Of a stretch of 64,000 nt of DNA, positions 1-9,300 are shown piece by piece. Within the stretch, counting starts at the first letter, position 1, and each line of letters opens with the position of its first letter. Both the position numbers and the translations under genes were made by a program. Below the pieces are notes generated by a model. That model worked only from the letters and a program-made list of their open reading frames with translations, had not been told where the DNA came from and searched no databases. The DNA lies in contig NZ_JAEFCA010000001.1 in the NCBI RefSeq assembly GCF_016405855.1, positions 820,170 through 884,169 of the forward strand. Direction: 5' to 3'. This DNA is from Flavobacterium sp. IB48. GTDB taxonomy: Bacteria; Bacteroidota; Bacteroidia; Flavobacteriales; Flavobacteriaceae.

Positions 1-82
1 GTGAATAATCCAACAAAAAAACTTTTAAATTATTGAATTAATAATTTATACTCCAAAAAAACGCATTTGATTACGAAAACGT

Positions 83-90
83 TATATTTG
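83..90 (+). promoter_or_regulatory. Bacteroidota -7 promoter element for threonine dehydrogenase
   Basis: TATATTTG matches the TAnnTTTG -7 consensus of Bacteroidota and lies 22 bases before the ATG. A TTTG at 66-69 is only 13 bases upstream, closer than the usual 17-23, so the -33 element is uncertain. Nothing else was recognised in the first 112 bases. Confidence 0.5.
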
Positions 91-112
91 TCTATCTAAA
101 AATCATGAGAAA

Positions 113-1051
113 ATGAATCCAAAAATATTGATCATTGGCGCTTGCGGACAGATCGGAACGGAGCTGACTCAAAAGCTGCGCAAAATATACGGAACAGAAA
201 ATGTAATTGCTTCTGACATTCGAAAATTAAATACTGATGTCGTGAATTCGGGACCTTTTGAAGTGGTCAATGCTTTAGATTTTAATCAGATCGAACATTT
301 GGTAGAAGTGCATAAAATTACCGATGTATATCTGATGGCTGCACTTTTATCGGCAACTGCGGAGAAAAATCCAGCTTTTGCTTGGGATTTGAATATGAAT
401 TCACTTTTTCATGTTTTGAATTTAGCTAAAGCCAAAAAGATTCAGAAGATTTTCTGGCCTTCAAGCATTGCTGTTTTTGGACCAACAACTCCAAAAGAAA
501 ATACGCCTCAATATACCGTAATGGAACCTTCTACGGTTTACGGAATCAGTAAACAAGCAGGTGAAAGATGGTGCGAATATTATCATAATATTTATGGTGT
601 TGATGTTCGCAGTATTCGTTATCCTGGTTTAATTAGCTGGTCTACTCCTCCAGGCGGCGGAACTACAGATTATGCAGTTGATATTTTCTATAAAGCTATT
701 GCTGATAAAAAATACGAGTGCTTTTTGTCATCTGAAACCAAAATGCCAATGATGTACATGGATGATGCAATTGATGCAACAATTAATATTATGAAAGCAC
801 CGGTTGAGGAAATCAAAATACATTCTTCGTACAATTTGGCTGCTATGAGTTTTACTCCAACCGAAATTGCTGCAGAAATCAAAAAACATATTCCAGAATT
901 TGAAATTACTTATAATCCAGATTTCCGTCAAAAGATTGCAGACAGCTGGCCGGCAAGCATTGACGATTCTTCTGCTAGAGAAGACTGGGGATGGAATCAT
1001 AAATTTGATTTAGAAACTATGACAAAAGATATGCTAGATCATTTGGCATAA
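113..1051 (+). CDS. tdh: L-threonine 3-dehydrogenase, extended SDR (epimerase-like) type
   Basis: The enzyme should oxidise L-threonine to 2-amino-3-ketobutyrate with NAD+, the first step of threonine breakdown to glycine and acetyl-CoA, in the cytosol. The 312-residue protein opens with a Rossmann dinucleotide-binding motif (GACGQIG, residues 8-14). It has the SDR YxxxK catalytic pair in VYGISK near residue 142. From memory it is very close to the NAD-dependent threonine dehydrogenase described from a psychrophilic Flavobacterium, rather than to the zinc-dependent E. coli Tdh. The gene is monocistronic, with a -7 element upstream and a terminator hairpin right after the stop. The alternative is a generic NAD-dependent epimerase, but the similarity along the whole length makes that unlikely. 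Confidence 0.9.
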   Translation: MNPKILIIGACGQIGTELTQKLRKIYGTENVIASDIRKLNTDVVNSGPFEVVNALDFNQIEHLVEVHKITDVYLMAALLSATAEKNPAFAWDLNMNSLFHVLNLAKAKKIQKIFWPSSIAVFGPTTPKENTPQYTVMEPSTVYGISKQAGERWCEYYHNIYGVDVRSIRYPGLISWSTPPGGGTTDYAVDIFYKAIADKKYECFLSSETKMPMMYMDDAIDATINIMKAPVEEIKIHSSYNLAAMSFTPTEIAAEIKKHIPEFEITYNPDFRQKIADSWPASIDDSSAREDWGWNHKFDLETMTKDMLDHLA

Positions 1052-1071
1052 TCTAAAAACGATAAGATTTT

Positions 1072-1107
1072 AAAAGCGTGTTATTTCAGAATGACACGCT
1101 TTTTTTG
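1072..1107 (+). terminator. Rho-independent terminator after tdh
   Basis: A perfect stem AAAAGCGTGT/ACACGCTTTT (1072-1081 with 1095-1104) is followed by a T-run, 20 bases after the stop codon. Confidence 0.85.
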
Positions 1108-1149
1108 TGAAATTTATTATAAGAAAAAATATTCAATACATAATTTCTC

Positions 1150-1157
1150 TACTTTTG
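1150..1157 (+). promoter_or_regulatory. -7 promoter element for the DUF418 gene
   Basis: TACTTTTG matches TAnnTTTG and lies about 70 bases before the start codon. No well-spaced TTG -33 element was found. Confidence 0.4.
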
Positions 1158-1225
1158 ATAACGTTAAACATTAATCAAGTTTATTCTAAAATCATCAATC
1201 AAATCACAACAAAATCATCAATCAA

Positions 1226-2422
1226 ATGACAAATTCTTATCATCCTGTCGAGCAGAGCAAAAGAACTGCAATTGTCGACATACTTCGGGGCTGGGCCATA
1301 TTGGGCGTAGCAATTGGAAATTATTTAGATTTCCTGTACATCGGTATAGAGAAAGAAATTAAACATAGTACTTTCTCTGAAATTCTTCTATACATTAACC
1401 GCTATTTATTTGCGGCAAAATCTTGGACATTATTAACTCTTTTATTTGGCTTCGGATTTGCCATTTTAATTAATAACGTGGCTTCTAAAGGAAAAAATCC
1501 TATCGCTTTTTTTGCTTGGCGAATGTTTTTGCTATTTATTTTAGCATTTATTAATTCTGCTTTTTGGCTGGGCGACATTTTAAAAGATTATGCCTTTTTA
1601 GGACTTGTATTATTGCTTTTTTATAGATGTTCTGCCAAAACTTTAGCTATTATTTCTGGTGTAATTGTACTTACAGTTCCTTTTGTAATGGCTTATGTAA
1701 ATGGTTTTAAAATTGAGCATCCTGTAATTGCATCAAATCCTGAATATCTAAAACTATATCATTCTGGAAATTGGATTGACTTTTTTAGATTTAACTTGTT
1801 AGCTTCATTTTACGAGCAAATTATTATTCCTGGTTATGCTATTACTGCCCATTATGTAATGTTGGGTTGTATGCTTTTTGGTTTCTTACTTCAAAAACTA
1901 AACTTTTTCAATCGCTTAAGAGAATTAAAAGGACTTTTAAAAAATATCTGTGTTGTTAGTTTTGCATTGGCTGTCATTATCGGAATTGCATTTAATATGA
2001 TAATAATATACAAAGTAGAATTTCTAAAAATCTTCCACCCGCTTTACTGGCTGGTTTTAAGTACGATGATTTTTATATCAACTGGAATTTGTCTTTTGTA
2101 TATCAATGGCAAATTAAAAACGGTTTTCAGCTATTTTAGCGCAGGCGGAAAAATGACATTGACCAATTATATGACTCAAAATATATTGGCAGGTATTATT
2201 TTCTCTGGAATCGGATTCGGAATTGCAGATTCAATGCCGTATTGGTTTTACTTTTTCCTTGCTATTTCTGTCTTTATAATTCAACTATTCATTAGCAAAT
2301 GGTGGCTTTCAAAATACAATTATGGACCAATTGAATGGTTATGGAGATCTGCTAGTTACAGAGAATGGGTTCCGTTTAAAAAAGCACAACCAGAGGTTGT
2401 TGCAGATATGAAAATGGTATAA
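1226..2422 (+). CDS. DUF418 family (YeiB-like) integral membrane protein
   Basis: A 398-residue, very hydrophobic protein with about nine to ten membrane segments. The N-terminal DILRGWAILG segment (about residues 18-27) and the C-terminal half, with a GKMTLTNYMTQN motif near residue 310 and YGPIEWLWR near residue 373, are typical of DUF418/YeiB proteins. That family is related to acyltransferase-type membrane proteins, and its substrate is unknown. The gene stands alone between two terminator-like hairpins. The start is the first ATG of the frame and precedes the conserved LRG motif by a normal distance. The function cannot be inferred further. Confidence 0.85.
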   Translation: MTNSYHPVEQSKRTAIVDILRGWAILGVAIGNYLDFLYIGIEKEIKHSTFSEILLYINRYLFAAKSWTLLTLLFGFGFAILINNVASKGKNPIAFFAWRMFLLFILAFINSAFWLGDILKDYAFLGLVLLLFYRCSAKTLAIISGVIVLTVPFVMAYVNGFKIEHPVIASNPEYLKLYHSGNWIDFFRFNLLASFYEQIIIPGYAITAHYVMLGCMLFGFLLQKLNFFNRLRELKGLLKNICVVSFALAVIIGIAFNMIIIYKVEFLKIFHPLYWLVLSTMIFISTGICLLYINGKLKTVFSYFSAGGKMTLTNYMTQNILAGIIFSGIGFGIADSMPYWFYFFLAISVFIIQLFISKWWLSKYNYGPIEWLWRSASYREWVPFKKAQPEVVADMKMV

Positions 2423-2455
2423 AAACTAGAAAACTGGAATAAACTTGATTATAAA

Positions 2456-2494
2456 AGAAAAGCCCTTAAATTTAGTTTTAAGGGCTTTTTTTAT
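2456..2494. terminator. Bidirectional terminator between the DUF418 and M1 genes
   Basis: The stem AAGCCCTTAAA/TTTTAAGGGCTT is flanked by an A-rich stretch on the left and a T-run on the right, so it can end transcripts from both converging genes. Confidence 0.8.
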
Positions 2495-2509
2495 GTCTAA
2501 AAGAGAGAT

Positions 2510-4390
2510 TTACTTCACTTCAAAAACGTTATTTGTTTGTTTTACATCAGCCATTAATCCGCTTGGATCGATCGTGATTTTTTTGATTGACGTCTTGTTC
2601 TTCTCAATTGTAAAACTATAGTTTTGTTGTGCCCAAGCCCAGTCTTCTAATACTGTTCTTTTTTCGTTCGGGTTTGGATTTGGTTTGATGAAGTTCATCA
2701 TTCTTAACGGAATATAGAATGTCTCAGATGTTCCGTCTGTATAATCAACTTTTAAATCGATAGGCATTGGCATTCTTCCAATTCTTTCTAAAGAAATTGT
2801 TGTTTTTCCTGCATTATCTACCACGTCTTTAATTCCGTAATCAATAGTATTTGTAGTTTGTGTCCAATCAACTAAATACCAATCTAACTCAGCTCCAGAA
2901 ACTCTTTCTGCTGTTCTTTTGATATCGTTTGGAGTTGGGTGTTTGAATTTAAAATCGTTGAAATATCTTTTTAAAGTTGCATCAACATTCTCTTTTCCGA
3001 TTACATATTCTAATTGAGAAAGGAAAAGGCTTCCTTTAACATAAGAAGAAATACTGTACGGACGGTTTTCATCATAACGATCTCCGTGAGTAGTTTGTGG
3101 CTGTTCTTTTCCAGAATTTACTAAACTGTAATACGCTTTATAATTCCCTACAAAAGGGTTTGCCTCTTTTTTATCTCCTTTTAATTCATTCAAAGCACTA
3201 TCTTCTATGTACGTTGTAAAACCTTCATCCATCCAAGGATGTTTTGATTCGTTTGAAGCTAAAATATGCTGGAACCAAGAGTGTCCTAATTCGTGCGTTG
3301 CAGTTCCTAAAATTCCTTCAAGAGTTCCGTTTCCTAGCATTAAAGTACACATTGCGTACTCCATTCCGCCGTCTCCGCCTTGAATAAATGAGTATTGTTT
3401 GTATGGATATGCACCAACTCTTTGGTTGTAATATTCCATTACTTTAACCATTAAAGGCTCTAACTGTTTCCAGTTTGCAGTTGTTTTTTCGTTGTTTTTG
3501 TAAAAGAAATGCAAATCTACACCGTTTGGTCCTTTTACAATATCATGATTGTATTCTTTATCTGCAGCCCAAGTAAAATCGTGAACATTTGGCGCGATAA
3601 AATGCCAAGTAAGCGTTTTTGCTTTTTTAGGATATGTAACAGTTACACCTTCATCTTGGTAACCATGTCCTATAGAATTTTTGTCTTGTAAATATCCAGA
3701 GCCTCCAATTGTGTAGTCTTTATCGATTGTAATTTTTACATCAAAATTACCCCAAACTCCATGAAATTCTCTTGCGATATACGGATCTGCATGCCATCCT
3801 TCGAAATCAAATTCGGCTAGTTTTGGATACCATTGTGACATAGAAAGTTCTACTCCTTCAGAATTGTTTCTTCCAGAACGGCGAATTTGAACTGGAACTT
3901 GTCCGTCAAAATCTAATGTAAAAGTTGTTTTAGAATTTGGCAAAATTGGTTTAGCCAAAGTTACTTCTAAGATTGTTCCAGAAACTCTAGTTTGAGCTAC
4001 AGCACCATCTTGTTTGAAGTTTGTAATTTTTAGATAACCTGTTTCGTTTGGTTTTAAAGTTTCAATACGGCTTTGTTTTATTTCTTTTCCGTCGGCTCCT
4101 TTAACTTTGTTTACCATTCTTCCGTCTGGATCTTTAATAAAATGAAGGCGTGCATCCATTTCGCTTCCTGGCTGAAAGGCATTTGGATATAAATGATAGA
4201 ATACTTTTTTCAACGTATCAGGAGAATTATTGGTATATACCAATTCTTGTTTTCCTTTGTACTGATAGTTTTTTACATCCATCGAAACCTCCATTTTATA
4301 GTCAGCGTGCTGCTGCCAATATGGAGCGCTTTGTGCAAAAGCCGAGTTAAAGCCTAAGCTTAGGAAAGAAAGTAAAATAATTTTTCGCAT
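2510..4390 (-). CDS. M1 family zinc metallopeptidase (aminopeptidase N-like), secreted
   Basis: A 626-residue protein with an N-terminal signal peptide (MRKIILLSFLSLGFNSAFAQ), so it is probably periplasmic or outer-membrane associated. The zinc site is HELGH near residue 368, followed after 18 residues by the third ligand Glu in the DEGFTTY segment. A GGMEYAM segment about 25 residues earlier is the equivalent of the GxMEN exopeptidase motif. Together these define the M1 family, which removes N-terminal residues from peptides. An in-frame upstream ATG would add 14 residues before the signal peptide, so the start at 4390 is preferred. The gene follows the S8 protease gene on the same strand with a hairpin between, which suggests two nearby peptidases with partly separate transcription. 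Confidence 0.9.
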   Translation of the reverse strand: MRKIILLSFLSLGFNSAFAQSAPYWQQHADYKMEVSMDVKNYQYKGKQELVYTNNSPDTLKKVFYHLYPNAFQPGSEMDARLHFIKDPDGRMVNKVKGADGKEIKQSRIETLKPNETGYLKITNFKQDGAVAQTRVSGTILEVTLAKPILPNSKTTFTLDFDGQVPVQIRRSGRNNSEGVELSMSQWYPKLAEFDFEGWHADPYIAREFHGVWGNFDVKITIDKDYTIGGSGYLQDKNSIGHGYQDEGVTVTYPKKAKTLTWHFIAPNVHDFTWAADKEYNHDIVKGPNGVDLHFFYKNNEKTTANWKQLEPLMVKVMEYYNQRVGAYPYKQYSFIQGGDGGMEYAMCTLMLGNGTLEGILGTATHELGHSWFQHILASNESKHPWMDEGFTTYIEDSALNELKGDKKEANPFVGNYKAYYSLVNSGKEQPQTTHGDRYDENRPYSISSYVKGSLFLSQLEYVIGKENVDATLKRYFNDFKFKHPTPNDIKRTAERVSGAELDWYLVDWTQTTNTIDYGIKDVVDNAGKTTISLERIGRMPMPIDLKVDYTDGTSETFYIPLRMMNFIKPNPNPNEKRTVLEDWAWAQQNYSFTIEKNKTSIKKITIDPSGLMADVKQTNNVFEVK

Positions 4391-4407
4391 GTTTATATGT
4401 AATAGAA

Positions 4408-4433
4408 AATGGAAGAGCGTTAGCCCTTCCATT
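4408..4433 (-). terminator. Hairpin between the S8 protease and M1 genes
   Basis: A perfect 8-bp stem AATGGAAG/CTTCCATT with a 10-base loop lies just after the S8 stop codon. On the minus strand it is followed by ATTTTC, a weak T-run, so it is a weak terminator or attenuator. Confidence 0.45.
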
Positions 4434-4454
4434 GGATTAATCGTTTATTATAGT

Positions 4455-6089
4455 TTATTTTTTAGACATCTTTTCTGCCATTAATAAAGCATTGTAAGCA
4501 TTTACCATCTTTGCTGTTTTTGATGATTCTACAGAAGAAACGGCCGGTGTTTTTTCGTTAGGATTTTCGCTTTTCCCTAAAACAACCATTGAAGGAAGGG
4601 CAACTCCAGAGTCCATTAAAATCTTTTTAACTTGAGCCGCTTTTAATTTTGGATAGTAAGAACGAATTAACGCCGCAACACCTGCTGCATTTGGAGATGC
4701 CATTGATGTTCCTTGTAAGTATTTGTATTTATTGTTTGGAACTGTTGCATAAATTTCTTCACCTGGAGCAAAAACGTCTACGTTTATTTTTCCGAAGTTT
4801 GAAAATGAAGCTACAACATTTTCTCCGTATGATTTATTAATCGCTCCAATTGTAATTAAATTACTTGCAAATTCTTTTACATTGTCTTTAGAGTCGTTTG
4901 GATAATTGATGTTTTTTATTTCGTCAATATTATAACCATCGTTACCTGCAGCATGAACAATTAAAACGTCTTTCTTTTCTGCATATTTAATAGCATCATA
5001 AACCCATTCTTTGTGTGGAGAGAAGCTTTTTCCGAAACTTCCGTTAATTACTTTTGCTCCGTTATCTACTGCGTAACGAATGGCTAAAGCAATATCTTTA
5101 TCGTACTCATCTCCGTCTGGCACGGCTCTAACAGTCAAAATTTCAACGTTATTTGCTACTCCGTCTCCTCCTAAATTATTTCCTCTAATTTGAGCAATAA
5201 TTCCGGCAACGTGAGTTCCGTGAAGTGCTTTTTCTTTGTCTGGACCAAAAACAACATTATTTCCATAATGGTTGTTTTTAATATCTTCTGGATTATCTCC
5301 TACGATTTTTCTTCCGTCGTAATCTTTGTTTAAATTGTATTTTAACTGATCTTCAACTTGCTCGCTGTATTCAGTCAATTCAGATTCTGGATCAAAAGTT
5401 GGCCCTGCATTAGTAAAAATCTGAGTCATAATTGCTTTACTTCTTGCCACTTTTGGATCTGTTGAAGTAATTGCGCTTAAATCTTCGAGTTTATAGTCTG
5501 ATTTATTAAGTTCTTTTTTAATTGTATTATGAACATCAAGTAAAAAATCTGCTTGCTGTTTGTCTTGAAGAGCCTCTTCATACTTTTTAGTATATTCTGC
5601 TAAAGCAGCTTTGTATTCTGGAGAACCATCATCGGCTTTTTTTACGATGCGAGTCAATTCTAGATTTTCGTGAACAGCATCTCCAAGAAAATTCCATCCA
5701 TGAACATCATCGATAAATCCGTTTTTATCATCATCGATTCCGTTTCCTGGAATTTCTTTTTTATTAGTCCAAATCATTCCTTGTAAGTCTTCGTGCTCGA
5801 TATCTACACCAGAGTCTACGATTCCTACAATTACTTTCTGCCCTTTTTTACCTTGTAATAGTTCAGCATAAGCTCTATCAACGCTCATTCCTGGAATTGA
5901 GTCTTTTATCAAATCAAGATGGCTCCATCTTTTTAATTCGTTTTCGCTAAGAGGAGCTTTTTTTACAACTGTTGTAGGTGCTGTAATAAACTCTTTTGAA
6001 GTAGAAACCTGCGCTTGAACTGTAGCGCTACATCCTGCTAAAACAAGTAGTGCAAAAGCAGATAATTTAAGAGGTTTTATATGACTCAT
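4455..6089 (-). CDS. S8 family (subtilisin-like) serine protease lipoprotein
   Basis: A 544-residue subtilase with a lipoprotein signal (hydrophobic stretch, then LAGCSA near residue 20). The catalytic triad is visible as Asp in VDSGVD (about residue 91), His in HGTHVAG (about 289) and Ser in GTSMASP (about 461), with the oxyanion Asn in AAGNDG. About 190 residues separate Asp and His, far more than in classical subtilisins. This spacing is shared with the protease of the RiPP locus at 49823. It is probably a cell-envelope protease, and its substrate is unknown. The start is the ATG directly before the signal peptide. Confidence 0.9.
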   Translation of the reverse strand: MSHIKPLKLSAFALLVLAGCSATVQAQVSTSKEFITAPTTVVKKAPLSENELKRWSHLDLIKDSIPGMSVDRAYAELLQGKKGQKVIVGIVDSGVDIEHEDLQGMIWTNKKEIPGNGIDDDKNGFIDDVHGWNFLGDAVHENLELTRIVKKADDGSPEYKAALAEYTKKYEEALQDKQQADFLLDVHNTIKKELNKSDYKLEDLSAITSTDPKVARSKAIMTQIFTNAGPTFDPESELTEYSEQVEDQLKYNLNKDYDGRKIVGDNPEDIKNNHYGNNVVFGPDKEKALHGTHVAGIIAQIRGNNLGGDGVANNVEILTVRAVPDGDEYDKDIALAIRYAVDNGAKVINGSFGKSFSPHKEWVYDAIKYAEKKDVLIVHAAGNDGYNIDEIKNINYPNDSKDNVKEFASNLITIGAINKSYGENVVASFSNFGKINVDVFAPGEEIYATVPNNKYKYLQGTSMASPNAAGVAALIRSYYPKLKAAQVKKILMDSGVALPSMVVLGKSENPNEKTPAVSSVESSKTAKMVNAYNALLMAEKMSKK

Positions 6090-6391
6090 GTATCTATATT
6101 ATAAGTAAAGTTAAAAGATGGGTCTAAATTATGCTTTTTTGTTACAAAAAACTAACTGTTAACAATGTGTTATGAAATTTTGACGAAAATTACTCAAAAC
6201 TATACGATTTGCAAACATTTACGAATCAAACCATTAGAACTAGGGGTTTGATAAACTAAAAATATATTTTTTGCATGTATTTGTTGCTGAATGATGAAAA
6301 AATCAACAAAAAATATATTGCTTACGGCTTCCCGTAAAGATTATTACTTTAATTATCTTATAATTGCGCGACTGAATTCTAAATTTTTTCT
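6090..6391. other. Intergenic region between divergent S8 and LRR genes
   Basis: These 302 bases hold the promoters of two divergent genes. I see no exact TAnnTTTG element for either. A short perfect hairpin TTACGG-CTTC-CCGTAA at 6322-6337 lies in the probable 5' leader of the LRR gene. Nothing else was recognised. Confidence 0.5.
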
Positions 6392-9300
6392 ATGAAAGCA
6401 AAACTACTCTTATTGCTGTTTCTGGCAACTTTTTCTACTTACGCACAAACCAATCTAGTTTCCAACGGAGGACTAGAATCTTGGGGAACTGGCCCTTCAA
6501 TCATAGGCTGGACCATAGCAAACAATGTTACTCGCAATTTGACCAGTTATAATGGATCATTTAGTGCAGAATTGTCTTATGTAAGTGCTTCCCCTAAAAT
6601 TACGACGCAAGTTCCGTTACAGGCAGGCGTTACGTATAAGATTAAGTTCAAATACAAGTATGTAGATAATAATTATGATGGAACCCATCCTATTGCATTA
6701 AATATTTCACAAAACGGAAGTTCTAGTACCTTATCTACAAGTACTTTTGCGACTAATAATTCGTGGACCGAGAAGGAAGCAACTTTTACTCCAGATGCAA
6801 ATCTTTCTTACGATTTATCTATTTCTACTTTTAGTTTTGATAGTGCTCCTTTTTCTGTTTTAATAGACCATGTTCAGGTATATGTAGAAGGAACAGAACA
6901 ATACACGAAAATCCCTGATGTGAATTTTGAAAATAAATTGATCGCTTTAGGTATTGATTCTGGAGTTGCTGATGGGAAAGTACTAACTAATGATATCAAT
7001 TCGATAACCATATTGGATGTTTCAAGTTCTGATATTACTGATTTAACAGGTATTGAAGATTTTACCTCTTTAACTCAATTATATACTATGTCAAATAAAT
7101 TGACATCATTAGATGTATCTAACAATTTAGAATTAACGACATTGAGATGTGATTCAAATGGTACTATAACAAGTTTGAATGTTTCTAAAAACACTAAACT
7201 TATAAATTTGTTTTGCGGTAACAACCAAATTACGAGTTTAAATCTTTCTAATCTTACAAACTTAATAGACCTATACTGCTATGAAAATCAATTAAGCAGT
7301 CTAGATCTTTCTACAAATACAAATTTACAATATCTGTATGCAAACAGAAACCTTCTGACATCATTGGATCTGAGTAAAAACACACTTTTGAATACCTTGT
7401 ATTGTCAAGATAATAGTAGGCTTGAAACCTTAAATCTTCAAAATGGAAACAATACTTTACTTAAAAAATTAAACTTAACATACACTCCAAGTTTATATTG
7501 TATTTTAGTTGATGATGTTGCTTATTCTGACACCAATTGGAGCTCATACAAACCAAATAATGTTGCTTTCTCGACAGTTTGCCAAACTCCTGAGTATCTT
7601 TTAATACCAGATCCAGAACTTGAGAAAGTTTTAATAGCTAATAATGTTGATGGTGTAGTTGATGGTAAGGTTATAAAATCTAAAGTTTTAGCTACCGAAA
7701 CCTTATACTTAAATATCACTACTGTAACCGATTTGACAGGTTTAGAATATTTTGAAAATCTAAAAAAATTAGATCTTTCAACAAGTGGAGGATCTACTGC
7801 TATTAATAAAATTGATCTATCCCCTTTTACTCAACTGACGTCTTTTGCAAGCAGATTTACTAATTTGTCTGAAATTAATGTGTCTAAAAACGTAAATCTT
7901 AAGGATTTAGATTTAAATAGTAATAAGCTTACAAAAATTGATGTTAGCTCAAATTTAGCTTTAGAAAATTTATCCATTTCAAGAAACTCAATAAGCGAGC
8001 TAAATGTTACAAAAAACATCGCTTTAAAGATGTTAAATACTATCGAAAATCCTTTAACGGGAATAAACGTTTCTAATAATACTGCACTGCAAGAACTTTA
8101 CTGTTATTATAACAGGCTTAAAACGTTAGACGTTACGAACAATCCTAATTTACAAGTTTTAAATGCAGAACTTAACGATTTGAAATTATTAGATGTTTCT
8201 AAAAACTTACAGTTATTAACTCTTAATGTCGATCAAAACGACATAAGATCTTTAGATGTATCTAAAAATACTGTACTAACAAAATTTACTTGTGGTTATA
8301 ATAATAACTTAATTTATTTGAACGTTAAAAATGGTAATAATAAAAATTTCATAACTAACACAAGTAATTACAGAGGTTTTATAAGTAATAAATTAAGTTG
8401 TATTGAAGTTGATGATGTTGACTATTCTAATGCGAACTGGTCAGGATTGAAAGATAGCAACGCTAGCTATTCTACTTCTTGCGATGTTGTATTGGCATAT
8501 ACCGCAATTCCTGACGCGAATTTTGAAGAGGCATTAATTTTACAAGGAATTGATAAAGATGGCAAAAATGGAAAAGTTTTAACTTCTGATATCCTTAACG
8601 TTACATCTTTAAATGTATCTAACAGCAATATTAAAGATCTAAAGGGAATTGAAGATTTTACGTCTTTAACTTCGTTAGACTGCTCTAAAAATAATTTGAC
8701 AGCACTAAATGTTGAAAAAAATACTCTTTTAACGCAGCTTAAAGCTAACAACAATAATCTTTTTGATTTAAACGTATCAAAAAACACAAAACTAACCAAT
8801 CTAAGTGTAAGTTTTAATAAAATAGTAAGTTTAGATCTTTCTAAAAATACCATTCTAAAAGAGGTAGACGCAGCTTCTAATAACCTGCACAATCTTAATT
8901 TAAAGAATGGCAACAATGCAAACATGCAACGTATGATTTTTGGAAATTTCACCGAAAATCCTCATTTAGCTTGTATCGAAGTCGATGATGCTGCCTTTTC
9001 TGAAGCAAACTGGATCGCAAAAGATGCAACTGCAAATTATTCAACTCAAGCTTGCCCTTTAAACGAACAGCAAACTTTAATTCCTGACTTAGCTTTTGAA
9101 AGAATATTAATTGCTAAAGGTTTAGACACAGATGGTGAAAACGGAAAAGTGCGCACTTTAAATATTTCAAATTTAAATAGTTTGAGTTTAAATGATAGCA
9201 ATAATAAAATTTCTGACCTAACAGGTATTCAAGACTTTAGATCTCTAATTTCATTAGAGGCAAATGATAATAATCTTACAACTGTTGACCTTTCTAAAAA

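Noticed and set aside
8467..8952. A 161-codon open frame on the minus strand inside the LRR gene
   Set aside because: It is antisense to the LRR repeats, whose regular codon pattern keeps several frames open; similar shadows recur in each module (for example 10321-10548).
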